Positions 56,502-64,000 of a DNA stretch of 64,000 nt are shown piece after piece. The stretch's first letter is position 1. Each line of letters begins with the position of its first letter. The notes below the pieces were generated by a model. It ran no database searches. It was not told where the DNA came from and saw nothing but the letters and a program-made list of their open reading frames with translations. The stretch is from Clostridium sp. Its GTDB lineage: Bacteria > Bacillota > Clostridia > Clostridiales > Clostridiaceae. The DNA lies in assembly GCF_017888565.1 (NCBI RefSeq), contig NZ_JAGHFX010000005.1, forward strand, positions 1 to 64,000, given 5' to 3'. The translations under genes were made by a program, and so were the position numbers.

Positions 56502-56652
56502 AATTTAAAGAATGAATTTTCTTTTTTTTAAATTATATCACTCATCTATTATTATTTCAATATAAATTTCAATTTCCATATAATAAACATTGTATTCTTT
56601 GAATTCTTGGGAATACTAGTACTAGCATAATAATCTTTAGGAGGATACTTAT

Positions 56653-57399
56653 ATGAAATTAAAAAATTTTAGAAAGAAGTTAACTACACTTTCTATGGCT
56701 ATTTTATTATCTTTCTCTTTTATAACTAATATACAAGCTATAGAAAATAATGAAGATTCATCTAAAGATAGTGTACAGGAAAAGGTTGTCTATCTTACTT
56801 TTGATGATGGTCCTGGAGGAAAAGTTACACTTCAAGTTTTAGATACACTAAAATCAGAAAATGTTCCAGCTACTTTTTTTGTTATTGGCTGTCAAATCAA
56901 AGGACAAGAGGATACTATTTTAAGAATAAAAAATGAAGGGCATAGTATTGGACTTCATAGTTTCTCTCATAATAGAAATAAGTTATATTGTGGAAACGAC
57001 GGCTTTTTAGATGAGATGAAACAAGAGCAAGAAACTTTATATGAAGTTACTGGAGAAAGATATAATATTCTAAGATTTCCATTTGGATGTAATAATAATT
57101 CTTATAAATTGACACAAAAATTAGTAGATACATTACATGAAAATAATTTTAAAATATATGATTGGAATACTGATAGTGGTGATGGTGCAAATCATAACTT
57201 AGCTCCTGAAAGCATAATGAAGAAAGCATGCAAAAACCAAGATAAAGATGTAGTTGTAATTTTAATGCATTGCACATATATAAATAAAAATTCAGCTAAA
57301 GCCTTACCTTCCATAATTAAATATTATAAAGATAATGGATATACTTTTAAAGCCATAGATGAAAATACTCCAGAGTTATATAAAGTAATGAAGAAATAA
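56653..57399 (+). CDS. Secreted polysaccharide (peptidoglycan) deacetylase
   Basis: A 248-residue NodB-domain enzyme with an N-terminal signal peptide (KLKNFRKKL then a hydrophobic core to about residue 29, ending NIQA). Motifs are VYLTFDDGPGG (metal Asp-Asp), LHSFSHNRNKL (metal His-His), RFPFGCNNN, DWNTDSGDG and VVILMHCT. It probably removes acetyl groups from peptidoglycan glycans, like PdaA in spore cortex formation, though vegetative roles are possible. RBS AGGAGG lies 7 bases before ATG. The upstream 250 bases also hold the divergent uraA promoter. Confidence 0.9.
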   Translation: MKLKNFRKKLTTLSMAILLSFSFITNIQAIENNEDSSKDSVQEKVVYLTFDDGPGGKVTLQVLDTLKSENVPATFFVIGCQIKGQEDTILRIKNEGHSIGLHSFSHNRNKLYCGNDGFLDEMKQEQETLYEVTGERYNILRFPFGCNNNSYKLTQKLVDTLHENNFKIYDWNTDSGDGANHNLAPESIMKKACKNQDKDVVVILMHCTYINKNSAKALPSIIKYYKDNGYTFKAIDENTPELYKVMKK

Positions 57400-57406
57400 T
57401 TTTTTA

Positions 57407-57428
57407 GGAGCTGTTTCAAAACAGCTCC
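57407..57428. terminator. Terminator of the deacetylase gene
   Basis: GGAGCTGTTT-CA-AAACAGCTCC begins 8 bases after the stop and lies between convergent genes. It has A/T runs on both sides, so it may also end trpP. Confidence 0.82.
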
Positions 57429-57456
57429 ATTAAAAATTTAAAATTATTAATATTCT

Positions 57457-57987
57457 TTATTTGCTTATTAATACCCCAGTGGCTTTTAATGCTATTCCAA
57501 TAGCTTTATATAATATCATACCTAAGAATATATTCATTATTGCAGCAGGTATAACAACAATACTAATTAAGCTTACTAATGAACCAGGTAAACCTACTAA
57601 TAAACTTGCAGATCCTAAAAATACTAATCCGCTTAATATAGTTCCTAAACTTAAAGCTATTATCATTTTTATATTATTACTCACTCTGCTTCCAATTAAC
57701 TTAAATATAAAATATATTGTATTTGCTGTTACAACTTTATCTATAATATTTGGAAGTTGTCCACCTGGAAATTTTGTAGTAAGTGCAGTTAATACCCCAA
57801 TTATAATACTTGATATTAAAGTGGTTTTATAATCATTATTTATTAATATAATTATAAATAGCATTGCTAGTGCAAAGTCTGGTTGCATAGGTAAACCTAA
57901 CGCTGGTGTTATTTGATGTAATAAGGCTCCAATAGCTATTAATATTGAATTTAGCATCATTTTTTTTACATTCATATTTCTATTCAT
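57457..57987 (-). CDS. trpP: Tryptophan transporter, TrpP family
   Basis: A 176-residue membrane protein with about five or six helices. The family pattern ALLHQITPALGLPMQPDFALAML near residue 25 and the segment TALTTKFPGGQLPNIIDKVVTAN match TrpP (B. subtilis YhaG), a tryptophan uptake protein. A tryptophan-specific T-box leader directly upstream strengthens the call. TTG 57993 is four bases from AAAGGAG; ATG 57987, nine to ten bases away, is the better start. Confidence 0.9.
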   Translation of the reverse strand: MNRNMNVKKMMLNSILIAIGALLHQITPALGLPMQPDFALAMLFIIILINNDYKTTLISSIIIGVLTALTTKFPGGQLPNIIDKVVTANTIYFIFKLIGSRVSNNIKMIIALSLGTILSGLVFLGSASLLVGLPGSLVSLISIVVIPAAIMNIFLGMILYKAIGIALKATGVLISK

Positions 57988-58088
57988 ATTCAAAATCTCC
58001 TTTAAATTTAATTTACTTCAATCTAATTTATCGCCTCTAGTTCACAACATAATTACCAGCTCCTTTAATATTTATTTAAATTTAAAAT

Positions 58089-58345
58089 AAAAAACGCCCT
58101 ATACAAAATGTATAGGACGATATATCCGCGTTGCCACCTAAATTGCTATAAAAGCCTCTCTCATCAGGTACTAACATACCCTATTCCCTATATCGTGGGA
58201 CTTACGGATCAACTACTTTAATAAAATTTCGTATCACTCCTCCGAGGCCCATTCACTATTTGCTTTAGTACCGAAATCACACCACCTTCGGCTCTCTTAA
58301 ACCTTACATAATAGCTACTCTCCCTCATCAAAGGATTATTCCAAT
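58089..58345 (-). promoter_or_regulatory. Tryptophan T-box leader of trpP
   Basis: Read on the minus strand: a Stem I start GATGAGGGAGAGTAG (58330-58316), the segment AGAGAGCCGAAGGTGGTG, the loop-E GAA followed by codon TGG (58251-58249) as specifier, and the T-box core AGGTGGCAACGCGG (58139-58126). The terminator CGTCCTATAC / GTATAGGGCG (58119-58095) with a U6 tract follows. The specifier is the tryptophan codon. The bulge TGGC would pair with an acceptor end GCCA, i.e. discriminator G, as in bacterial tRNA-Trp. Uncharged tRNA-Trp should promote readthrough. Confidence 0.92.
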
Positions 58346-58360
58346 AATTAATTTAATAAT

Positions 58361-58389
58361 ATACTATGCTATTTATTCATAATTGTCAA
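58361..58389 (-). promoter_or_regulatory. Sigma-A promoter of the trpP T-box transcript
   Basis: TTGACA (58389-58384), 17 bases, TAGTAT (58366-58361) on the minus strand. The -35 box lies inside the last codons of the MATE gene. Predicted transcription begins about ten bases before the T-box Stem I. Confidence 0.8.
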
Positions 58390-59749
58390 CAATTTCTTGA
58401 AACCTTTTTCTATTTGGTATTATTTTCATAAAAATAAATAATCCTAATAATAATATTCCCTTAATCATGCTTGTACCGCTTATACTCCACCAAACCCCAT
58501 TTATTCCAAGTGAAGGCATACTACTTAATAAAATAGCTAGAGGTACTCTAAGACCAGTAAACAATATACTAACCCATGATGGAGTAACTGTATTTCCAAG
58601 CCCTGAAAATGCTCCTGCCGTTGTAATTTCTATACACATAAACAATTGTGAATATCCTAAGATTTTAAGATATATAGCACCTTGTGATATAGCTTCAGCT
58701 TCAGGTATAAATACTGAAAAAACTCTCTCTCCTGCAAATACTAATAATATAGTCGCGAAAATACCCACTATTGCTGCCATAACCATAGTTGCTTTATATC
58801 CCTTTAATATCCTATCCCATCTATTTGCTCCATAATTTTGTCCTACAAAAGCTGTTAATGCTGCGGCAAACCCTTCCGCTGTCATCCAGGATATAGCTTC
58901 TATTTGTGAACCAACCTTTTGAACTGCAATTGCTACTGGTCCCCATGAAGCGATTACTCTTCCAATTATCATAGCAAAAACTGAAAACATACAATTTTGA
59001 AGTGCAGTGGGAATCCCTAGCTTACATATTCTATAAACATAAATTTTATCTAGATACTTTTTATTTTTTAAACTTAAACTATATCCATTTTTTATAAAGG
59101 CTATTATAAATATGATAGTAACAATAGCTTGTGCGCTAATAGTTGCTAGTGCTGCTCCAACCACTCCAAGTTTTGGAAATCCAAAAAGCCCAAATATCAA
59201 TATTGGATCAAATATTATATTAAAAGCTAATCCAATAGTATTTATCAAAAATGGAATTTTACTACTACCAGAAGCATTAAAAATACCTGTAAATAATGGA
59301 TTTAAAAAGCTAAATATCATTCCAAATGATACTACAATTAGGTAGTCTATAGACATTTTTATTATATTTTCATCACCTAGATTAAAGAATCCTATTAATT
59401 GATTTCTAAAAACTATTAAAATAATTGTATATAATATTGCTATTACTATATTTATAAATAAACTATTATATATAAATTTATTTCTTTCCTTAAAATCTCT
59501 CTTTCCTATAGCTTGAGAAACTCCTATTTCTGCTCCTATTTTAGATATAAATACAAGTGCACTTCCAAACCAAGTAAAAAAGCCTGCTGTTCCTACTGCT
59601 GCAACTGACTCACTACCTATTCTTCCTACCCACATCATATCTATCATATTGTAAGCCATTTGTATGAAAGATGTACCTAAAATCGGAATAGATAATTTTA
59701 GTAATGCACTAAATATATTTCCTGAAACTAAATCTACTGATTTTTTCAT
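58373..59749 (-). CDS. MATE family efflux transporter
   Basis: A 458-residue multidrug and toxin extrusion protein with 12 membrane helices in two pseudo-repeats. Typical segments are LLKLSIPILGTSFIQMAYNMIDMMWVGRIGSESVAAVG near residue 20, FLNPLFTGIFNASGSSKIPF, GFAAALTAFVGQNYGANRWDR and AGAFSGLGNTVTPSW. It likely exports cationic compounds in exchange for sodium or protons; the substrate is unknown. RBS GGAGGTACAT precedes ATG. No separate terminator is visible before the trpP promoter. Confidence 0.92.
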   Translation of the reverse strand: MKKSVDLVSGNIFSALLKLSIPILGTSFIQMAYNMIDMMWVGRIGSESVAAVGTAGFFTWFGSALVFISKIGAEIGVSQAIGKRDFKERNKFIYNSLFINIVIAILYTIILIVFRNQLIGFFNLGDENIIKMSIDYLIVVSFGMIFSFLNPLFTGIFNASGSSKIPFLINTIGLAFNIIFDPILIFGLFGFPKLGVVGAALATISAQAIVTIIFIIAFIKNGYSLSLKNKKYLDKIYVYRICKLGIPTALQNCMFSVFAMIIGRVIASWGPVAIAVQKVGSQIEAISWMTAEGFAAALTAFVGQNYGANRWDRILKGYKATMVMAAIVGIFATILLVFAGERVFSVFIPEAEAISQGAIYLKILGYSQLFMCIEITTAGAFSGLGNTVTPSWVSILFTGLRVPLAILLSSMPSLGINGVWWSISGTSMIKGILLLGLFIFMKIIPNRKRFQEIVDNYE

Positions 59750-59868
59750 ATGTACCTCCTTTTAATGATATTGTTATCTTCAAATTATATATTTAGTAGT
59801 ATATTTTTTCAATATACTTAAATTTATTTCTTTGCTTTTTAGAATATTAAATATTTTAAATAAAATTT

Positions 59869-59892
59869 AAAGGATTACCACGGTAATCCTTT
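59869..59892 (-). terminator. Terminator overlapping the end of the second GGDEF-EAL gene
   Basis: AAAGGATTACC-AC-GGTAATCCTTT. The stem overlaps the stop codon of the gene at 59891 and is followed on the minus strand by AAATTTTATTT. Confidence 0.8.
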
Positions 59893-61627
59893 ATTTGCTT
59901 AACATACTTATTATGTTTTCAAAATACTCAGGTTTACTATAATAAAAACCTTGTACTGTATCACATTCTATACTTCTTAAATAATCTACTTGCTCTTTTT
60001 CCTCGACGCCTTCAGCAACAACTGTCATGCCAAGCTTATGTGATAATTGAATAATATTTTCTACTATGTACCTACTTTTGTCATTTTCAGACATATCAAT
60101 AACAAAACTTCTATCAATTTTTAAAACATCTATTGGTAACTTAGTTAAATGATTTAAAGATGAATATCCAGTTCCAAAATCATCTAAAGCAATAGAGGCA
60201 CCTAATTCTTTTATTTGTAATAAACACTCTATGTTTTTATCTACTGATTTCATTATCATACTTTCAGTTATTTCTACTTCTATGTATCTAGGAGATACAT
60301 TAAACTCATCTATTAAAGAATTAAAGTATTCTAATAAATTTCCATCACGCAACTGTATTTCAGATAAATTAACTGCTATTTTAAAATTATCATAACCTTC
60401 TGATATTAGATATTTTACCTTTGCAAAAACTTCTCTTAATACAAATTTCCCCATTGGTATTATAAGTCTAGTATTTTCAGCTACTGGAATAAACTCTCCA
60501 GGACTAACAAAACCTATTTCAGAACTTTTCCATCTAAGTAATGCTTCAAATCCATTTACTTCATCATCTGTAAGCCTTACTTTAGGCTGAAATACAACAA
60601 ACATTTCATTATTATCTAGTGCTGTTCTAAGTCCCCTTTGAATTGAGTAAATTCTATTTATCTCTCTTGATATATTGTTATTAAACATTTGCCATTGATT
60701 TTTTCCATTACTCTTAGCGATATACATTGCAGCGTCAGCATTTTTAAGTAGTACTTCAAAATCCTCACCATCATCAGGAAAAACTGCTACCCCTATACTT
60801 GTTGAAGAATAGATTTTATGATCATTTATATCATATGGATTCTTTAATATATCCATAATTTTTCTTACCTTAGAATTTATTTCATTTAAGTAACTTATAG
60901 ATGAAATAAAAATTAAGAATTCATCGCCCCCAAATCTACATAACAGTTGATCATCATTAAATATTTTCTTTAAGTCTTCCGAAAACTTCTCTAAAAATAT
61001 ATCTCCACATTTATGTCCATAAGAATCATTTATAAACTTAAAATTATCTATATCTATGATTATTAATGCCCCTCTTGATTCTGAAACAATATGATTTTCA
61101 AGTTCTTTTTCTATAATATTTTTGAATTGCTTTCTATTATTTAATCCTGTTAATTCATCATAATAACTTATATATTCTAATTTTAAATGTGCTTCTTTCT
61201 CTTTTGTTATATTATGAACATATCCTTCAAAACCTAAAAACTTGCCTTTATTGCTCTTTCTTGCTTGACCTTTAACACTAATCCATATATCTTTTCCTAA
61301 AATATTAGTCATCTTAACTTCAATTTCTTCTAAATTATTTTTTATACCATTAATTAAAATGTTAAAATAATCCTGGTGAAAGTAGTTTCTACACTCGTCA
61401 AAAGTTATTATAGTAAAATCATCTTTGTATCCTGTAATTTCTTTATTGTTCCCATAAAGCATTATTAAATCTTCTTCTTTATTTACAGAAATAAATAGTC
61501 CTTTAATAGACTTAATAAAAGATGCCTTAGAATTTAATAAAAACTCTTTTTGTCTATCTTTAAGATTATTCGATTCTTTATTATTAAGGGAACCAACATC
61601 CTTGTTATATTTCTTTTCCCTAATCAT
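59891..61627 (-). CDS. PAS-GGDEF-EAL protein (c-di-GMP turnover)
   Basis: A soluble composite c-di-GMP protein of 578 residues. A PAS-like domain covers about 35-145, then GGDEF (CRFGGDEF, about residue 235) and EAL with intact GFEALLRW and NLSEIQ, ESMIMKS, DDFGTGYSSL, KIDRSF, VAEGVEE and QGFYYSKP. The C-terminal halves closely resemble those of the gene at 52654, but the N-terminal membrane part is missing. A TTG at 61645 overlaps the AGAAGG RBS, so ATG 61627 (MIREKKYNK) is chosen. Net synthase or phosphodiesterase activity cannot be told. Confidence 0.9.
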   Translation of the reverse strand: MIREKKYNKDVGSLNNKESNNLKDRQKEFLLNSKASFIKSIKGLFISVNKEEDLIMLYGNNKEITGYKDDFTIITFDECRNYFHQDYFNILINGIKNNLEEIEVKMTNILGKDIWISVKGQARKSNKGKFLGFEGYVHNITKEKEAHLKLEYISYYDELTGLNNRKQFKNIIEKELENHIVSESRGALIIIDIDNFKFINDSYGHKCGDIFLEKFSEDLKKIFNDDQLLCRFGGDEFLIFISSISYLNEINSKVRKIMDILKNPYDINDHKIYSSTSIGVAVFPDDGEDFEVLLKNADAAMYIAKSNGKNQWQMFNNNISREINRIYSIQRGLRTALDNNEMFVVFQPKVRLTDDEVNGFEALLRWKSSEIGFVSPGEFIPVAENTRLIIPMGKFVLREVFAKVKYLISEGYDNFKIAVNLSEIQLRDGNLLEYFNSLIDEFNVSPRYIEVEITESMIMKSVDKNIECLLQIKELGASIALDDFGTGYSSLNHLTKLPIDVLKIDRSFVIDMSENDKSRYIVENIIQLSHKLGMTVVAEGVEEKEQVDYLRSIECDTVQGFYYSKPEYFENIISMLSK

Positions 61628-61679
61628 ATATTTAATCCTTCTCAAAGTATATTTTTATATTTACTATGTTATTTAAAAT

Positions 61680-61805
61680 CTATTTGTTTCCTTCTACTTT
61701 CACTTCATCTTTTGATTTTTCTTTATTATCATTTATTAATGATGCAACTAAAGCTGCCCCTGCAGCTACAACTACTGCTAATTTACCTAAATTTTTTATT
61801 TTCAT
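61680..61805 (-). CDS. Small membrane protein of 41 residues
   Basis: A short gene with a very good RBS (AGGAGG, 8 bases before ATG 61805). The product starts MKIKNLGKLAVVVAAGAALVA: a basic N-terminus, one alanine/valine-rich membrane helix (about 7-24), then a charged, lysine- and glutamate-rich tail (NDNKEKSKDEVKVEGNK). No family is recognised. It lies between the DUF4250 gene and the second GGDEF-EAL gene, all on the minus strand, and may be co-transcribed with them. Confidence 0.7.
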   Translation of the reverse strand: MKIKNLGKLAVVVAAGAALVASLINDNKEKSKDEVKVEGNK

Positions 61806-61824
61806 AAATTATTCCTCCTACCCA

Positions 61825-62013
61825 TTATTTAAATTGATTTTGATCTTTTTCATATTTATATCCTATTGAATTTAATTTATCTTTTAATTCTTCTTCTGTT
61901 ACTCCTATATCTTCACATAATGATGATAAATTAGAGTAGAAATCTCTTAATTTCATATTTATCACACTTAATAGAATATTAGGATCCATAGATAAAACAC
62001 TTTCTCTATCCAT
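61825..62013 (-). CDS. DUF4250 family protein
   Basis: A 62-residue protein with the DUF4250 pattern MDPNILLSVINMKLRDFYSNLSSLCEDIGV near the start and a KDKLNSIGYKY end. It is all-helical, acidic and soluble, and function is unknown. RBS AAGGAG is 7 bases before ATG 62013. The 41-residue gene follows by 19 bases. Confidence 0.82.
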   Translation of the reverse strand: MDRESVLSMDPNILLSVINMKLRDFYSNLSSLCEDIGVTEEELKDKLNSIGYKYEKDQNQFK

Positions 62014-62208
62014 ACTATTTCTCCTTTCAACTTCTATATATTTGAAATCTCAAATAAAATATACCATATATCTTTTAATAAAAAAAGTGCATTATACATC
62101 TTTTTGTATATTTATTAAGATAAAGATAGAATACTAACTCACTTTTTATTATCGTAATTAATTATATTATTTTTATATATTTTAATTATTTTTTTCTAAA
62201 AGTTAAAG

Positions 62209-62238
62209 AACTACTCTAAATTTTGTTTTAGAGTAGTT
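62209..62238 (-). terminator. Terminator of the 30-residue gene
   Basis: A perfect 12-bp stem (AACTACTCTAAA / TTTAGAGTAGTT) around TTTTGT, 27 bases after the stop of the gene at 62266. A loose U-rich run (CTTTAACTTTT) follows on the minus strand. Confidence 0.7.
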
Positions 62239-62265
62239 TCCTTATAAAAACTTTATTTAAATTAA

Positions 62266-62358
62266 CTATTTAACTTCTGGTACTTTAGAAGCTTCACTTT
62301 TCTTTGGAGATTTGTATCTCTTCTTTTCCCAACTTGCTTCTTGATTCTTTTTAGCCAT
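62266..62358 (-). CDS. Very small basic protein of 30 residues
   Basis: A short ORF with a strong RBS (GGAGGTG, 7 bases before ATG 62358). The product reads MAKKNQEASWEKKRYKSPKK, then SEASKVPEVK: strongly basic and probably disordered. It has its own terminator (62209-62238), so it looks like a real single-gene transcript, possibly a small sporulation or nucleic-acid-binding protein. No family is recognised. Confidence 0.6.
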   Translation of the reverse strand: MAKKNQEASWEKKRYKSPKKSEASKVPEVK

Positions 62359-62448
62359 TTGCATTCACCTCCATTATATTATTAGTATTCATAATCTATT
62401 TTTAATTATTCCATATTCAATTTATTAAATTAGTATTTAATAAAAAAT

Positions 62449-62488
62449 AAAGATACTATGTAGAAAAATTTCACCACATAATATCTTT
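62449..62488 (-). terminator. Terminator of the ttcA-like gene
   Basis: AAAGATA-C-TATGT pairs with ACATA-A-TATCTTT (one mismatch). It begins about 16 bases after the stop at 62505 and is followed on the minus strand by ATTTTTTATT. Confidence 0.7.
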
Positions 62489-62504
62489 ATAAAGCAAATT
62501 TTAA

Positions 62505-63371
62505 TTATTCTTCATCGTAAACTTCTAAATACTTCGTCTTTATACCATCTTTTTCCCAGCCAAGTATAGAATCTAAGTTGACATTTTCAGCTGCCTTAAA
62601 TATTGATTTTTCAACACCATCAAAATTCTTCTTAAGCTCTTTTACTAGTTCCTTTATCTCATATCTCTTATTTCCTATTTTCTCAGCTGCAACCATACAT
62701 GCACAATTTAAAGGCCAAATTCCTGCATTGTTAGTAAACCTCTTTATGTATTCTTCTTCTACATAATAAAGTGGTCTTATAAGCTCCATATCTTCAAAAT
62801 TAGCTGCCTTAAATTTAGGAAGCATAGTTTTAAAATTACCTGCATAAAGAACATTTAATAATGTAGTTTCTATAACATCATTGTAATGATGTCCTAATGC
62901 TAACTTATTACATCCAAGTTCTCTTGCTTTACTATAAAGAGAGCCTCTTCTCATTCTTGCACAAAGATAGCATGGATAATCTCTTGCCATCTTATCTATA
63001 ACTTCAAAAACTTTTCCTTCATATATATGTACTGGTATTCCAAGATGATTACAATTTTCTATAAGTAATTCCTTTATCTGTGGATGGTATCCTGGATCCA
63101 TTGCTATAAATTCTAATTCAAAATTCATTTGTCCATGTTTTTTAAGCTCTTGGAAACATTTAGCCATTAATAGCGAATCTTTACCACCTGAAATAGCTAC
63201 TGCAATCTTATCTCCTTCTTCTATAAGGTTATAATCTTTGACAGCTCTTACAAACTTAGTCCAAATATGTTTTCTATATTTCTTAACAAGGCTACGCTCT
63301 ATTTCTTCTAAAGGCTTTTTTTCTTCAGTAGGAATTAGTCTCTCGCAGCCTTTTCCTGCTATACTACTCAT
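62505..63371 (-). CDS. TtcA/TilS-like PP-loop tRNA-modifying protein
   Basis: A 288-residue ATP-pyrophosphatase of the TtcA-like family, which thiolates tRNA (2-thiocytidine at position 32 in E. coli). The PP-loop is VAISGGKDSLLM (about residue 65). Cysteine pairs YPCYLCARMRRG and LNCACMV (the last about residue 225) suit iron-sulfur binding, and GHHYNDVIETTLLN is the conserved second motif. Clostridial homologues of this size are often annotated only as tRNA 2-thiocytidine synthetase; the substrate is inferred. The gene is monocistronic. Confidence 0.87.
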   Translation of the reverse strand: MSSIAGKGCERLIPTEEKKPLEEIERSLVKKYRKHIWTKFVRAVKDYNLIEEGDKIAVAISGGKDSLLMAKCFQELKKHGQMNFELEFIAMDPGYHPQIKELLIENCNHLGIPVHIYEGKVFEVIDKMARDYPCYLCARMRRGSLYSKARELGCNKLALGHHYNDVIETTLLNVLYAGNFKTMLPKFKAANFEDMELIRPLYYVEEEYIKRFTNNAGIWPLNCACMVAAEKIGNKRYEIKELVKELKKNFDGVEKSIFKAAENVNLDSILGWEKDGIKTKYLEVYDEE

Positions 63372-63513
63372 TTTATCACCTCATTTAATAATCCATCTCA
63401 ATTATATCACTTTTCAAACTTGTTGTCTTTATATAAATATGACGCTATCGCAAAGTCTACATTTTCTATTAATAAGTTTCCTTCTACCATCCATATTTAG
63501 TATTTTACTCTCA

Positions 63514-64000
63514 TTATCTTATCAGTTCATTAATACTTATATATGGATTCTTGTATCTATTTTTCTTTACTGTACTTTTCCCTATATTTATAGCTTTTTT
63601 AGGACATAAATTTATACACGCCATACAGTCTGTACAATTTCCTTTCCATGTAGGCATATTATTTTTCATTATAATATTGTCAGCAGAACATGCTTTATTA
63701 CAAATCTCACATCCAACACAGTCATTATTAACATTAAATTTTTTATCCTTATTTTTATATGCATTTTTCCACATAGAATAAAGAAGCTTATTTAATCCAA
63801 ATTTATAATTGCATTTTTTATTTTTCTTTCATTAATTTCATTAATAAAACCTTCTAAAATTTTCTCATTTTTCTCAATTGCTTCAATTGCTCTTTCTTCA
63901 CTTGGATTTCTACCTGCTCTAATATAGTTAGAAATATATTTTATACATAAAAAATTTGATAAAATATTTGTGTCCTTAATAATTTCATTTATATGGGCAA
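63514..64000 (-). pseudogene. EFR1-type flavodoxin-ferredoxin gene split by a frameshift, runs off window
   Basis: Two pieces of one gene in different frames. The upstream piece (64000 to 63792, open at the edge) translates to a flavodoxin-like end with SNYIRAGRNPSEERAIEAIE and stops at TAA 63794-63792. The downstream piece reads GLNKLLYSMWKNAYKNKDKKF and then two 4Fe-4S motifs, CVGCEICNKACS and CTDCMACINLCP. EFR1 proteins have these parts in this order in one chain. A one-base (-1) shift at the A6 run 63819-63814 would join them. The ATG at 63774 has no RBS, arguing against an independent ferredoxin. It is either a mutation, a sequencing error, or slippage. Confidence 0.75.

Noticed and set aside
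56625..56635. CATAATA as a sigma-G -10 box for the deacetylase
   Set aside because: No -35 match at 17-18 bases; spacing is wrong for GAATT.

Overview
The window is chromosomal DNA of a motile, spore-forming, anaerobic Firmicute, most likely Clostridium sensu stricto (cluster I). The support is the very AT-rich sequence with strong AGGAGG-type ribosome binding sites, a full flagellar/chemotaxis block, an alpha/beta-type small acid-soluble spore protein, pyruvate:ferredoxin oxidoreductase (NifJ) with a flavodoxin, a pyrophosphate-type phosphofructokinase, an NADP-type glutamate dehydrogenase, and T-box and PyrR attenuators. I see no rRNA, tRNA, CRISPR array, insertion sequence or prophage. Almost all genes lie on the minus strand; the plus-strand exceptions are ssp, the zinc-type ABC genes, pfp, an ABC-F gene and a polysaccharide deacetylase.

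Region 1 (1-18,750) is a flagellar and chemotaxis block transcribed right to left. A fapA-cheW-cheD-cheB-cheR-cheA-cheC-cheY-cheW-fliM-fliY run builds the switch and signalling complex. A late operon follows, flgM-flgN-flgK-flgL-fliW-csrA-flaG-(unknown)-fliS-fliD-fliT, headed by an almost perfect sigma-D (sigma-28) promoter. Last comes flagellin (hag, cut by the window edge) with its own sigma-D promoter and a leader carrying a textbook CsrA-binding hairpin. CsrA and its antagonist FliW are both encoded here, so the whole CsrA-FliW-flagellin homeostasis circuit is present. CheB lacks its receiver domain.

Region 2 (18,800-44,450) is mostly metabolism and housekeeping: two aminotransferases, a HAD phosphatase, a PHP phosphoesterase, a metal-binding DUF1292 protein, nifJ plus flavodoxin separated by an unusual GC-rich leader, murG, ssp, recJ, a DJ-1 family protein, parC/parE, a membrane glycosyltransferase flanked by a diverged non-coding direct repeat, gdhA, a small membrane protein, a rhomboid protease and oligoendopeptidase F.

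Region 3 (44,450-64,000) holds a zinc/manganese-type ABC importer (ATPase and permease, no binding protein) next to a Fur-family regulator and an MntP-like exporter, then pfp, an ABC-F ATPase, dut, a Cna-B-like protein, two composite GGDEF-EAL proteins, a uracil permease behind tandem PyrR boxes, a secreted NodB deacetylase, a tryptophan transporter behind a tryptophan T-box, a MATE pump, several very small genes, a TtcA-like thiolase and a frameshifted flavodoxin-ferredoxin gene at the right edge.

The signal least explained by known elements is the structured, GC-rich leader upstream of nifJ (about 26,870-26,955). The repeats flanking the glycosyltransferase, the receiverless CheB and the tandem PyrR boxes are next. 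Start codons were re-chosen from ribosome binding site spacing for csrA, fliY, cheA, parE, gdhA, trpP and others; each case is explained in its entry.
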